A DNA stretch of 27,850 nucleotides from Plantago elongata (lineage: Eukaryota > Streptophyta > Magnoliopsida > Lamiales > Plantaginaceae). The notes beneath the pieces were generated by a model. That model saw only the letters and a list, made by a program, of their open reading frames with translations. It ran no database searches and had not been told where the DNA came from. The position numbers and the translations under genes are program-made. Position 1 is the first letter of the stretch, and every line of letters starts with the position of its first letter. Positions 1 through 11,241 of the stretch are shown here, one piece after another. The DNA is taken from contig JAYMSP010001900.1 of assembly GCA_036897095.1 (NCBI GenBank), positions 1 through 27,850 of the forward strand, in the 5' to 3' direction.

Positions 1-1190
1 CCACTATTACAACCCCAGCTAGGGCTGAACCGCTGTAATAGTTGAATCCGGTAGGTCTCCAAACCAATTGCTCAAAGTAACTCTTGGTTGGTCAAACCAA
101 GTTCGAGTGACGTCCTTTAACTAATCCGACACTATGGCGACAAGACATGGCCAAGTAAGTCATAACCATCACTCGATGCTAACAATGCACCTATGAATGG
201 AACTTAGCCTCGTAGAATGGAGCAAACACTAGGGTGTAAATACTCTTGGACGAAAATGATCAATACTCCATTCAATTATGTGGGTGACGTCGTTCAGACC
301 TAGTCCGAGACTTAAATTTAATTGGGGAACATTTAAATGACCAAGATCCAAATACGCAACACATAATGGGCGCCGCCTACCCAATCATGCAACGCGCGGA
401 CTACCAAGTAATGAGCGCCGCCTACTCATACATGCATTAACGCGGTCCGACACATAATGGGCGTCGCCTACCCAACATGCAAAAATGCGGACTCTATGCT
501 ACTTTAAAGTAAAACAATTCACGTATACAATCAAACGTGCATATATAACAATCAACAAGAGGTAAATAATGCATTTGTTAAGTTTCAAAACATTTAGGTG
601 TCTCCAAACAACCAATCAATCTTCAAAAGATCAATTGATCCCCTTAAACAATCTTCATAAACAATTTATGAACTATTTTAAAGTTTTTAAAACCTTTTTA
701 GGGCCGTTTTATAATTTTCATATTCTTAAAATAATTTTCAAAAAGGTTTCTGGGTCAAATTCAAAATTTTCGGAAGTTCTATGTTCAATTGCAATAAACA
801 GACGCATCTTGTATCAAATAGAAAATAGCAGAATGTTCTTGTACTATACTCAATTGAAACAAACAGAACCATTTTGTACCCAGGTGTAAGAAATAGAAAC
901 AAATGTATGTCTCTGCACATTTTCAAAAACGTCAAATTTACACAAAGTCCCTGACAGTTTCGGTTTCATACTTTCCCAAATCTTTTTAAAATAGTCAATC
1001 CAGTCCCTGTCATATTTCAAAAATTGCAGAAAACTCAAGTTTCTTCTCAAACAATAGGCTTTCGAGTTTTCCAAAACCACAGCCAAGTCCCTATAGCTTC
1101 AAATCAGATCAAAACTCAATCCAACCACAACGATGATCAAATCATGTCGTTAATACCATCCAATACCTTCTCTAAATCCTCTCAAACCCG
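1..1190. repeat. Unclassified repeat-like DNA at left edge
   Basis: No convincing gene is seen here. The stretch is richer in G+C than the intergenic DNA to its right and carries a short tandem repeat (separate entry) and several scattered copies of AGTCCCT (near 1000, 1085 and 945). It ends close to where the copia protease-like frame stops being recognisable. It may be part of another retroelement inserted into or joined to the copia fragment, but no domain or LTR end was recognised, so the class is a guess. Confidence 0.35.
360..493. repeat. Three-unit imperfect tandem repeat, about 45 bp per unit
   Basis: Three neighbouring units (about 360-402, 403-450, 451-493) each read A..TAATGRGCGYCGCCTAC, then a CATGCA-like stretch, then GCGGACT or a near form. 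Units one and three are closer to each other than to the middle one. Short tandem repeats of this type are common in untranslated parts of large plant LTR elements, but nothing here proves that origin. Confidence 0.7.
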
Positions 1191-2419
1191 TAAATCTTCA
1201 ACCTGCCCTAACAAGCAAATGTCCGGATACCAAGTTCTTGCGTATGTCCGGAACGTGCATCACTTCCGTCAGTATGAGTTCCTTCCCGGAAGTCACCTTC
1301 AGAACCACATGGACAACTCCCTTCACTTTGGATGTAGCATCGTTCCCCTTGAACAACTTCTTATCCTTCACCGGAGTATAGGTGGAGAAAGAGCCCCTGT
1401 CAAAACAGATGTGACGAGTCGCACCTGTATCAATCCACAACTGTTTTGAATTTTCAACAAGGTTTGCCTCCAAGATCATACCAGCAAAGGAGTTAACCAA
1501 GTCCTCCTCCATAGGGTCACCCTTTGCTTCTGCCACATTCGCCTTCTCCTTCTTGAGTTGGTGACAATCAGCCTTCATGTGCCCAGGCTTGCCACAATTG
1601 TAGAAATTCCCCTTGATCCTCCTAGAAGGACCAGGTTTTCCCGAGTTCCCCTGAGACTTCACGTCACCAGGGTGCTACTTCCGTTTCTTACTGGGGTTCC
1701 CTTTGGATTTCCCCTTGGCATCAACAAGGTGAGCCTTTGCCTCAACAGGCTACTTCCCTTTTCCCAAAGTCTTGCGGTTATCAACCTGAATCTGGAGTTT
1801 AATGATCAACTCCTCAAGCTTCATCTCCTTAGTCTTCAACTTGAGATAGTTCATAAACTCGTTCCATGAAGGAGGCAGCTTCTCGATCAATGAAGCGACC
1901 ATGAAGGATTCATTGGGCAACATGCCCTCCTATTCCAAATCATGGAGAATCATTTAAAACTCCAGAACCTGACTCATTACCGACTTTGAGTCATGCATCC
2001 TGAAGTTCAAAAACTTCGCCACAATGAACTTCTTCACACCGGCATCCTATGCACAGTACTTCCTGTCCAGTTGTTCCCACAACTCTCTTGTGGTACTGAC
2101 AGAGCAGAAAGCAATGTAGAGAACATCTGAGAGACAGTTCAGAATGTAGTTTTTACACATGAAATCTGCATTCATCCAAGCATCATGGGACAGTTGCATC
2201 ACTTTGTTTTCCTCATCAACGGCCTCTTCTCCTCCGTTGTCATTTCCTCATCAATCTCCCGCAGAGTGGGTGGAGCAGGAGCTTCCGCAGTGAGGTAACT
2301 TGCGAACCCAATGGTTGTCAAGTAGAACCTCATCTTCTGTTTCCATGCTTGAAGTTCGACCCTTGGAATTTCTCTGGTTTCTCCCCCTGGATAGGAGGAG
2401 CAAGCGGAGAGAGCTGGGT

Positions 2420-2439
2420 GGGGGGGGGGGGGGGGGGGG
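2420..2439. repeat. Run of 20 guanines
   Basis: An unbroken G20 tract on the plus strand, lying just inside the start of the fossil gag, where the minus strand would encode prolines. Such runs are length-unstable and hard to sequence, so the length may be inexact. Confidence 0.95.
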
Positions 2440-2583
2440 CAGTAACAGCAGCAGTAGACATCTTCGATACACGTGAATACTGTCTTAAATTATTGGGTGG
2501 TGGTAGTGTATTGAAATGGACAAAGAGTAAATTAGACTGCTGAGCAAAGGTTGGGCCTTATTCTTTAAGACAGTATTTGCCCC

Positions 2584-2595
2584 GCTCTGGTGCTA
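2584..2595 (-). other. Primer-binding site of the copia fossil
   Basis: The minus strand reads TAGCACCAGAGC, matching 9 of 12 bases of TGGTATCAGAGC, the initiator-methionine tRNA primer site used by most plant copia elements. It sits directly after the LTR and about 120 bases before the gag start codon at 2461. Confidence 0.6.
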
Positions 2596-2596
2596 A

Positions 2597-3272
2597 CGGT
2601 TTACTTAACAAATAGTCTCCCAAGATAGAACAGCGGTATTTGAGTTAGTGTTCAAGCACTCGAACAGTAACTCTTCGAACTACTACAATTAAGGGTTATT
2701 CAGGCTATAGAGAGAAAGAGAGAAGGACGAAAGAATTGGATTGGTGTGTTTGAATTCGATTCTAGAGGGTCCTATTTATAATTATGAAGAGTTGCAATCT
2801 GAACATGTGCGGTCTTTTGCGAACATGTTCTTGCAGAGACGAAAATTTGAATAAATACAACTTTTCGAGTTTTTCAGTTCAGACACATCCTTTGAACGAA
2901 GGATCAAATCCGTTCAGCAAACGGACAACCGAGTTGGACCTTTTCTGTTTCAGATTTGTTTGGGCCTGACCAAACAGAATATGTTTTTGGCCCAAAAAGA
3001 TTATACTTAGACCTAGACCGCGAACCCACGGACCCTGGAACCTCGAACCATGAACCACGACCCGTGACTCGAGACCAGGGCCCGGGCCCGGCTCCTGGCG
3101 GGTGCGTGTGAAGGCATCTAGGTCCCTCCTTCAAAAGCATGGGTGCCCCAAGGGCCAAAACCTTTAGCTTAATCCAATAGCTAATAAGTAGCTCTTTCTT
3201 CCTCAATTTTAGCAATGTGGGACTTCCCATATTCCAACTCTTGGCATTCCATATTCAGTGCATCAACCAACA
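2597..3272 (-). repeat. 5' LTR of the minus-strand copia fossil
   Basis: On the minus strand the LTR appears to begin with TGTTGG at 3272 and to end just before a primer-binding-like site at 2584-2595. It contains a clear TATA box (TATAAATAG, about 2773-2781 on the minus strand), followed by a pyrimidine-rich leader with TCTCTCTTTCTCTC. The 5' end is set by the TG dinucleotide only; the 3' end is approximate. No second LTR is in the window, so age cannot be estimated from LTR divergence. Confidence 0.65.
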
Positions 3273-6200
3273 CACTTTGAGCTTCAAGAACTCTTTCACC
3301 TTTCAATGAATTTTAGTTATTCTTTCTCAAGTGTATTATACTATCATAGTAGATTATTCACAATTAAGGAAACTTCAATCCTAAACGTGTGGGCCCATTT
3401 GGTTGAGGTGCAAAGTAATAGACTAGCCTCATTGTTTAGCTAAAATTCTTACAAAAAATTATCTAATGGAAAAGGAGATGAAGGCAGATAAAAGAATTGG
3501 AGATGATCGCCATCTGACTATCTGAATATCTGATTTGGAAGATTAGGGATGAGAGTTTGTAGCGAATGAAAGTTTGCAGGTGATGACATTTTGCAGCCAC
3601 CGACCACACGCGCAACCCTCCACGCGCCCAGGTTTTGGTTACATATTACCTTTAATAAACTACTCCTAGATATTTTTTCTACTTCAAAAGAACATTACTA
3701 AAGCAAAAGGAAAATCTTGTTTTGAATAATTGAACTTTTCATTTATCGCATAAAACAGATTAAAAATACATATTTTAATTAACTCGATTTTAATTGTTAT
3801 TGAAAGAGACCAAGTGTTCAATAAAACATCCAAAACATTAGTATAATAATTTCGACAAACGACACGGCTACCATGCTGAGCGTGGTGGTATACGAACTCT
3901 AGTGTGGTTTATGGGGTTAATGGGAATAATCAATGGGCTTAAATGGCGATTTGATAAAGTGGAGTTAATTTAATTATTCATAATAATGTATTAAAACTGT
4001 AATTAATAAATATTATTTTATTTGTAATTTTACCCATTAATATTTTAAAATTGCAAAAGTGATACACCATATTGTGACGTTTAATCAACTTATTGTATCG
4101 AAATTGAATAGTCACAAAATAAGGTATATTTTCTGAAAATGTCACACCTTAAAATATTTTTTAATTATTTTTCATTATTAATAAAGAACAATTCAAAAGT
4201 TACTAGTTTTTCCTCTTTATCGACAACATATATGAATAGGTGTGTGTTAATCGATCTTCATAATTAAATAGTTACTCGGTTTATATATAACTGTCTATTT
4301 TAATTAATCGTTCTATATATATTGTTAATTCTAACAAGGGTAGTGTCAAATTGTGAATAACACTTGTTACATTGGGGGTAATACTGTTTATATTAGAAAT
4401 TTTAATTATTATTACTAATATAAATACGATTGATCTTTATATAACAAACATTAATCTCGATCTAATACCACCCTTCTAATGAGTTTGGTGTATGTGTATG
4501 CTAATCTAAATGATTTATGTTGCACCTTATATTTGTATTGAGGAAGCAAAAAAGAAATAAATAATTATCTTTTGTTCATGTTTCAACAAAACCAAAATAT
4601 AATGAGACTAAACACGTGATTTTTATTTTTATTGAAACACATAATTTAGTCCCTAAAACTTACAAGTTGCAAATAAATAAAACCTCATAATATAAACATA
4701 GTTACTTAACATGTGTAATGCTCCAATTATTTAATTTAGGTCGAAAATAAATTTTAACTGGTCGGAAAAATGAATTTAGGAATAAATTGCTATTGTTAAA
4801 ATCAGAATATGTAACATTATACGAATTTTATTTATTAGGGACCTGATTATTATTCCATCCGCGTACGTCCAGTTCTGTGAATAGTATTGGAATTGTTTTG
4901 GGGGGCTATATTTGTGAATTGCTATATGATTCATGCAGACCATTTGTTGCATGCATGCAAACATGAAACTACATTTCAGTACTGCATGTTCTTATACCCA
5001 ATTGATGATCCATGCAAGCAAAATTCAACCATGAGTCTATTTAGGAGTAGTGAGTGTGTTTTAGACATTTAATTGAAGTTGTATATCCAACTTTAATTAC
5101 ATGAGTCTATTTAGAGAATTCGACTCGACTAGACTCTTTTATATAAAAGGTGTTTGCGTCGAGTTTAAACAGACTGATTTAAAGTTATTGAGACAATTAG
5201 GCTCGAACAATTTAGGCTTGGCACATATATACCTTTTATTTTTCAGTTTGGAGCACAGTCCAATAAAGCCCGAATCAAATCAAACTTGAAATGGCAACTC
5301 ATTTGATTAATCAGCTAAATTAAACTCTAATTCATGCATGCTATACCTCAATTAATAAGATACGAAGACTTATTAATCCAGGCCAGTTAAATAACATTAA
5401 ATACAGACATGTCGCTAATATGTGTTTACAAATACTTATATGAATGCATTTTTATTTACTTTTACTAAAAGTTAATTTTAAACAAAAATTATTAATTTTT
5501 AACATAACATATAAAATACAGTTTAAAATTGTAAAAGCATAAGTTATAGTGTTTGTAAAAATTAATTTAATTAGTTTTTTAATTAAAAAAAACTACTACT
5601 TGCTTAAACCACATAAAATCAACTATTGGTTTATTTATCAGCTTTTGACGATTATATATTTTTTTTCAGAGAAGTTGTAGCAGAAGTCGTAATTTAAAAA
5701 ACTAAAAAACTACTTTTACTATTTCATTACAAATACAACCACAACCTTACTCTCATGGATAGCTAGCCCACCAATCCACGCCATGCCCGATCCAACTAAT
5801 GTACCGGGCTTTTGCCAGTTCACATCGAGAACTATGGTGGACCTGTATATGGATTATGGACCCTTCGAACTAATTTCCCATGGAAAATTCAAAAAAAAGA
5901 AAAAAAACCTCTCGTATAAAAAGAAAAATGAACCCGAATTAATATAATATTATATTTAAATCTAAATATTGTAACTCAACATATCATGTATTAGTATAAA
6001 AAGAAAAATGAACCCGAATTAATGTAATATTGCATTTAAATATAAATATTGTAACTCAATATATAATGTATTAATATAGTATGAGTATGTTTTTAAAGAT
6101 GATCTCTAAAATCAAGATACACACCTATTTTCTGAAGAAAATTTCCTAAATTATCTATCAAAATGACTTATCTTCTTACTACTAATGTTTATCAAATTGA

Positions 6201-7625
6201 CAATCTTCTTACTACTAACTTTTCATATTACAAACAAGCATGAATTCACATAGATGACATATCTAAATTATAAGTCACGAGATTTATTTGTGATATATTA
6301 TTACCTTAGAAAGTCTCTGACTAAAATATATGCACTTTACTATTATCGTTTAAGAGTAATTAACGATTGAAGTTTAAATTTATTAACTGGTTAAAAGTTA
6401 AAATTGAAAGTTTTATAATGAAAAAAAAGAAAGTGATTGCTAGCTAGCTTCATGGTAAACAAACAGAAAATGCATGAATTTACCCAATTTTGTATGGGCT
6501 TTCGAATGATTAATTATAAACTCACAAATATGACTATTATATGATTGGGTTTATTTACTAAACTAAATCTACTTTTTAAAATGAATAATGAATCACTCAA
6601 AACTTCGATCCCCGATTTATTAATTAAAGTTAAAGTGACATATCAACATAGTTTAGCTACTTTCAATTTATGGAATAAAATGATGAGAGTTGGTACAGAA
6701 ACCCTGTGTAAAAGTCTGATTCCTATGCCGGTGGTATCAAATACTCTACCGCCTACCCCATACTGACCCATCTCATCCCATACATTCGCCACCTGCTCTA
6801 ATTGGTGTATTACGTATCATGTCACATTTCAAACATTTTTAGGCCAATCTTCCTCAAAATTCTAAGTACAAGTTATTGTTAAAATGTTAAAAAGTAAAAT
6901 CTTAAAATTTAAATATATTTATAAGAATCAATTACATATATAAATCATTATTAAAGAATTATAATAAAAAACTCACATTCAAATAAGTAGTACCAATAAA
7001 TTATATGTAATAAACAAGTTTGAAGTCCATATACACTTATGCATTTCAAATGTGACCATAAACTAAATTGAATGATGAATTTGAAATCCATAAACTTGTT
7101 TCAGCCATTTTCGTTTAAAATTAAATACAAATTAAATACTGTCAAAAAAATTGCTGACAAATTAACTCTAATTTAGTTTATACTACATTAACACTATCAA
7201 AATTCAAAATGAGAAACTAAAACTTACCCTTTTTTTTTTTTAAATAAATCACCTTTCGTTGATAAAAATACTAATAAAAATGAATTTCAAAACTAACACT
7301 TCAAAGTTCTAAAACCTGACGGAAATGGTGAATATTATAACTGAATTTCAAAACACACTTCAGGAGATACAATATTAATTAGGGTTTAGGACGGTACATA
7401 TTCATTAAGTAATTTTTTTAAATGTCATTAAATTCATTTTTCTAATAGTGGATATACCTTTATTTTCGATAAGTATGAAAAATATTTATATATTGGTACA
7501 ATAATGCTAGCTTATTACTCGAAAAGTTATCTATAAATAATAACCAGGACAGCTTGGGGGGAGTTCGGACAATTGGTCATCGGGTCATTTTTATTATACT
7601 TGGTGCATGGTAGTAAAAGAATTTA
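3273..7625. other. AT-rich intergenic DNA
   Basis: No gene, RNA gene or recognisable protein was found on either strand. Short open frames here (for example near 4890-5290 and 6545-6766) have no domain, no splice context and low-complexity composition. The stretch holds the 80-bp tandem duplication at 5921-6080, a 10-bp perfect inverted repeat (AAACAAGTTT at 7012-7021 and its complement at 7092-7101), and a 13-bp direct repeat TGAGTCTATTTAG at 5032 and 5102. Confidence 0.7.
5921..6080. repeat. 80-bp tandem duplication
   Basis: Units 5921-6000 and 6001-6080 align without gaps and differ at about 9 of 80 positions. Each begins AAGAAAAATGAACCCGAATT. No function is evident; it looks like a simple local duplication in AT-rich intergenic DNA. 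Confidence 0.92.
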
Positions 7626-7784
7626 CGGGCTGATTGGCATGGCACTTAAATGACCATTTGGATGGGATTTTTGTAAAATTGTATTTGAAATAGAATTGAA
7701 ATGTGGTATTTGAAGTGTATTTTAGGCCAAATCACTGTTCATCAAGTCAAATTGCGGCATTTAAATGCCTGGACAATCATCACC
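7626..7784 (+). mobile_element. 159-bp miniature element, copy A (Tourist-like)
   Basis: The ends form imperfect terminal inverted repeats: the left end CGGGCTGATTGGCATGGCAC and the reverse complement of the right end GGTGATGATTGTCCAGGCAT, both running into a TTAAATG block. It is flanked by TTA on each side (7623-7625 and 7785-7787), the target duplication typical of PIF/Harbinger (Tourist) elements. A second copy of exactly the same length lies at 19080-19238 in the opposite orientation, sharing internal blocks such as GAATTGAAATG and GTATTTGAAGT. There is no coding capacity; it would depend on a transposase elsewhere. Confidence 0.75.
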
Positions 7785-7974
7785 TTAATTTTGTTAGACT
7801 GCCCAGTGTGAGCCTGCAGGTCGCTACATTTTTTTGGGCTAGGCTCAATTTCATTTTTACTACTAATACCTGGAGAAAGATAATTTGAGGGTTTTGTTAA
7901 ATACTTCAAGCTTAATTTAAATTGAGTTGGAAATTGATAAATAATAATTAAATTGGAGTTAAGTTATGTGATTT

Positions 7975-8128
7975 GTGTTTGGTATTAATTTATAGTATCT
8001 AAATATAAAAATATGTATCTGTATAGTAACTAAATTAAAATTGAGTATTATAGTTAAGAACCAAATAAGAAAAACTGTTTAAATTCAATTTAAATTGAGT
8101 AAATCTAATTTAAATAGGTACTAAACAC
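7975..8128. mobile_element. Miniature inverted-repeat element, candidate
   Basis: The left end GTGTTTGGTATTAATTTA and the reverse complement of the right end GTGTTTAGTACCTATTTA match at most positions over 18 bases, giving a 154-bp non-coding foldback. The GTTTGGTAT core of the ends recurs in other small elements of this window. No clear target duplication was identified, so the class is open. Confidence 0.5.
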
Positions 8129-8657
8129 TTCTAATATTTCCAACTTCGAACCATCTAAAAATGTCACAGGACACAACTAATTTTTAATTTTATGTTCGCA
8201 AAATTGAATGCTTCGTTCGTTAATAGCCGGATTTACAAACGGAATGCAAACAAAATGTACTGGTACCCCCGGTGCAAATGATGGAGAATGTGGGACCGAA
8301 ATCAAACAAGTGCAGAGAGGAAAGGAGTATGTCTGTATGGGATTGTGTAGGGCAGTAAAACAAAGATTCCGTACTAAAATTTTAAAATACTTTTTAAGTT
8401 AAAAATATAAAATAAAAGTATATTTATAAAATAATAAGACAATAATATTGTTGTTTATAATTAAGTGACATTAAATGTAATTTTAAACTATTATTTTAAT
8501 ATTTTAATATTAAAATTAAATTAAAAATGAATACAAATCGAAATGAAAAGTTTTAATCGGAACAATAAAAAAGATAAGTGGAAAGTTTAGAACGGGAAGG
8601 AATAATTAATAAAATACAAAGAAAATGAAAAACCTTGTCCATATCTGCTAGGAATGT
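8129..8657. other. AT-rich intergenic and upstream region of the first Mei2-type gene
   Basis: No gene is seen. A 64-codon open frame at 8208-8402 has no recognisable domain. The stretch probably contains distal promoter sequence for the gene starting at 8808, but no specific element can be named. Confidence 0.6.
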
Positions 8658-8724
8658 ATGCTGTATTGTATATTATCTGAATCTGATCACTCTAGTGAGC
8701 AACTCACAACCCTCCCTCATCTTC

Positions 8725-8731
8725 TATATAA
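8725..8731 (+). promoter_or_regulatory. TATA box of the first Mei2-type gene
   Basis: TATATAA in the context CTTCTATATAATC lies 77 bases before the ATG at 8808, which leaves a leader of roughly 45 bases if transcription starts about 30 bases downstream. This placement argues against the in-frame upstream ATG at 8658, which lies before the box. Confidence 0.6.
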
Positions 8732-8807
8732 TCTTGCAAATCACCAAACCAACACACAATTACAAATCATCATTCTCAATTCCATTGAGAATCCCAAGTA
8801 CAAAAAA

Positions 8808-10422
8808 ATGATCTCCAACTTCAACTCTTCTTCTTCTTCTTCTTCATCAAAACCAAAAATGCTAAACCCAAAAGCCCAAGAATGGACCCCAAAACCACCT
8901 GCACTTCCATCACCACCACTCTCACACATCCCTTTCACTACTCTTGTTTTCTGGTTCTATCCGGTCAAGGCGGTTCTTCTTCCATCTTTCCCTGAACCGG
9001 CCAAACCGGTTTTTTCCGGTTCAGTCAAGCTAGTGGAGATTACTGATCATCAAGATCAGGAGGCTAAAAGATTTGCTCTGGTGAAGAAGAAGAAGAAAAC
9101 TAAAGGACAGTTTCTGAAAAGACCCAAATGCCCTTTCTCTAACTCTAGGGCTCCCAAAGTGGACAGAAGTGGTACTAGAATCTTTTATGCGGATCCACCT
9201 CGTTTGGACCGAAGGGCACAAAGGTCTTTACAGAATACTGCTCAGCTCAGCCCTAAAAAGGAAGAAACCAAGAACTCTCACGGCGGAGCACCACCACCGG
9301 ACGTCACCGGAAACACCACTGTCATGATCAGAAACATTCCAAACAAGATCAGGTACCGTATCTAACTATCTATATAACATAAATTCATTTCTTGCAATTT
9401 TTTAATTATGTTATTTGTTTTCTGTTTATGTTGCTTTTGGGACAATCTCGTATCATACTCTTGTGTATGTCCTTTTCTCTGACTCCAACTGGTCTACTTA
9501 CTGTACAGGCATGGAAATAGAATTTTTCTCAATTTCTTTTAATGTTATCTTTATTAGTAGTAATTTTAATTTTCTTGAAATGTCTGCAAATACATTTAAT
9601 ATACAGAAAAGAGTGACCTTTGGCATGCTTCTAAAACCGTGTAGTATAATCATCAATATTTATGTTTAGTGTTCATTCATGACCTTACATCATTTAATGT
9701 TAATCATTATAACTTCATTTAATTCTACTCTTTTTATTTCATTTTTGCCAAAATTGTACTAGTATAGTTGTCGTTGAGTGATTAATGCTTTTACCTGCCT
9801 TGATTTTGTTCAGAAGGGATTTTCTGCTCAATTTCATGGACAAAAACTGCAAAGACTACTCTTTAGAGTATGATTTTCTCTACCTGCCAATGGATTTTAG
9901 GTAATTGTTCATTCAATAGTATAATATCCCTTGATTTGGGGATAAGACCTTATGATCACTGTATACACTATAGATTTATACTGATTAGTGATGCTAATTG
10001 TCTGTTTTATATGTTCATGATGTGTCATTAGGACCTTGTATAACCGTGGGTATGCATTTGTGAATTTTACAACTGCGGCTTCGGCTTTAACATTCAAGAA
10101 TGCGATGGAAGGTTGCGAATGGAGTTCACTTTGTACCTCGAAAAAAATCGTGAACGTGAAATGGGCCACAGACCAAGTATTTGACTCAACTCACTGTTTG
10201 TTAAATACTTGAATGGTTATAATTTGCATTTGAAATGCTAAATGGTTTTCATTTTGACTACTACAGGGAAGAGAAGCCCTCATTAAGAGGTTTGAGCGCT
10301 CATTTTTCAACTGCAAGAGTTTGGACTACCTGCCAGTGCTTTTGGATCCGCCCCGTGATGGGTCGGATCCAAACCCACCTCCCCCTGTTGTCGTTGGCAG
10401 ACTCCGTTGGAACCCCAAATGA
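8808..10422 (+). CDS. Mei2-type C-terminal RRM protein (MCT-like), four exons
   Basis: Exons 8808-9352, 9814-9900, 10032-10176 and 10267-10422 join through GT..AG introns with frame kept (phases 2, 2, 0) to give 310 residues ending at TGA. The C-terminal half is the RRM found in fission-yeast Mei2 and plant Mei2-like proteins: VMIRNIPNK (RNP2, about 172-180), YDFLYLPMDF (about 201-210), GYAFVNF (RNP1, 217-223), then GREALIKRF and YLPVLLDPP. The length and single RRM fit the plant 'Mei2 C-terminal RRM only' (MCT) group rather than the three-RRM AML or TEL proteins. The N-terminus has a serine run and then LNPKAQEWTP (19-28), a PAM2-like motif; a basic KKKKK-rich stretch lies near 110-115. By family it should bind RNA; its target is unknown. 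Start chosen after the TATA box; Met18 (8859) is a possible alternative. A paralogue lies convergently at 13228-14884. Confidence 0.9.
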
Positions 10423-11241
10423 AGGGGATCTATTTGTTAGACTGTGTTTACCCGTGTTTTAGAATTCGTACTAGTTAAGGGTCGATGTTATGTTTTAATT
10501 TTCTTGTGGGTTCTTAGGAATGTGATTCTAAGTGGTGCAATTGAGTCGGGTGCGAACAAGATTCTGTGTTTCGTATCCCCCTAAGCTTGAAGCAAGCTAG
10601 GGTGAAATTGAAACATAGCTTTAGCTTAAGCTTGTGCTTAATTGTTTTCAGTACGCCACTTCTTGTAATCACTTTTAGAATTTGAAATGTTATTATCCTG
10701 TGTTCATGTAAGAAAATTAACTTGCGGTGAATTTGGTAATAGCCTTTCTAAACATGGAATCGAACTCTAGAGTTATACTTGATCTTGTGAAGGACCCATT
10801 AATAGCAAGTCAAGTTTAATGTACAATCACACTGCCTAGAGCTCTTTATTGAGGCGAGTTGTGTTAATGGCTCGACTCGTTTACTAATGTATTTGAATGC
10901 AGCTCGAGTAAACTTGAATAATTTCCAAATATTGACTAGGCTCTTTTAAACCAAATAGTTCAAGCAAAAAGTAAATAAGTCGTGTTCGAGGCTATTTATT
11001 GTTCTCGAGTTTAAATAAATTTGTTTAAATATCTGATACGATCCAAGTTAGTTTATATATTAGTATAAAAGAAATAATGTAGGATTATACTATACCAATC
11101 TCGTTTCCAATGAACCACGTCATTTTCAAATGTGTCAAATGTAGTTATTGCATTGGAGACAATACATATTGGTAAAATGGGTTCATCACAATTTGTGAAA
11201 AGTAAAACCTTATATTATATTAGATAGTTATACATTTTACG
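10423..11241. other. 3' UTR and intergenic DNA
   Basis: The first 200-300 bases are probably the 3' UTR of the first Mei2-type gene; no clear AATAAA signal was found. About 10835-11060 is a decayed stretch with repeated CTCGA-type words (GGCTCGACTCG, CAGCTCGAGT, TTCTCGAGTTTAAA), resembling a widespread degenerate repeat type in plant genomes; a similar but weaker stretch with CGACTCGACTAG and GGCTCGAAC occurs at about 5120-5230. No coding region is seen. Confidence 0.5.
10564..10615 (+). promoter_or_regulatory. Downstream blocks shared with the paralogous gene
   Basis: CTGTGTTTCG followed by a CCCCCTA block (10564-10583) and GGGTGAAATTGAAACA (10600-10615) lie about 140-195 bases after the stop codon. 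The same blocks occur in the same order and orientation after the stop of the minus-strand paralogue (13063-13045 and 12995-12980). They are probably 3' UTR sequence retained since duplication; a regulatory role is inference. Confidence 0.55.

Larger units (their letters stand above)
1198..3272 (-). mobile_element. Ty1/copia retroelement fossil, 5' part only
   Basis: Read on the minus strand this runs from a 5' LTR through a primer-binding site, a gag start and gag body to a CCHC zinc knuckle ([12 protein letters not shown], about 1575-1620) and an aspartic-protease region with a DTGAT motif (about 1405-1420) followed by a [14 protein letters not shown] block. These parts in this order are diagnostic of Ty1/copia. 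Everything after the protease region (integrase, reverse transcriptase, RNase H, 3' LTR) is missing from the window. The coding part is clearly broken in several places and is a fossil. The exact lineage was not determined; the knuckle and protease resemble common Tork/Ivana-like plant copies. Confidence 0.88.

Noticed and set aside
1024-1449. 141-codon plus-strand open frame
   Set aside because: It overlaps the minus-strand copia protease region and has no domain of its own.
8658-8807. In-frame upstream ATG that would add 50 residues to the first Mei2-type protein
   Set aside because: It lies before the TATA box at 8725, the added residues look like translated leader, and the paralogue starts close to the PAM2-like motif.
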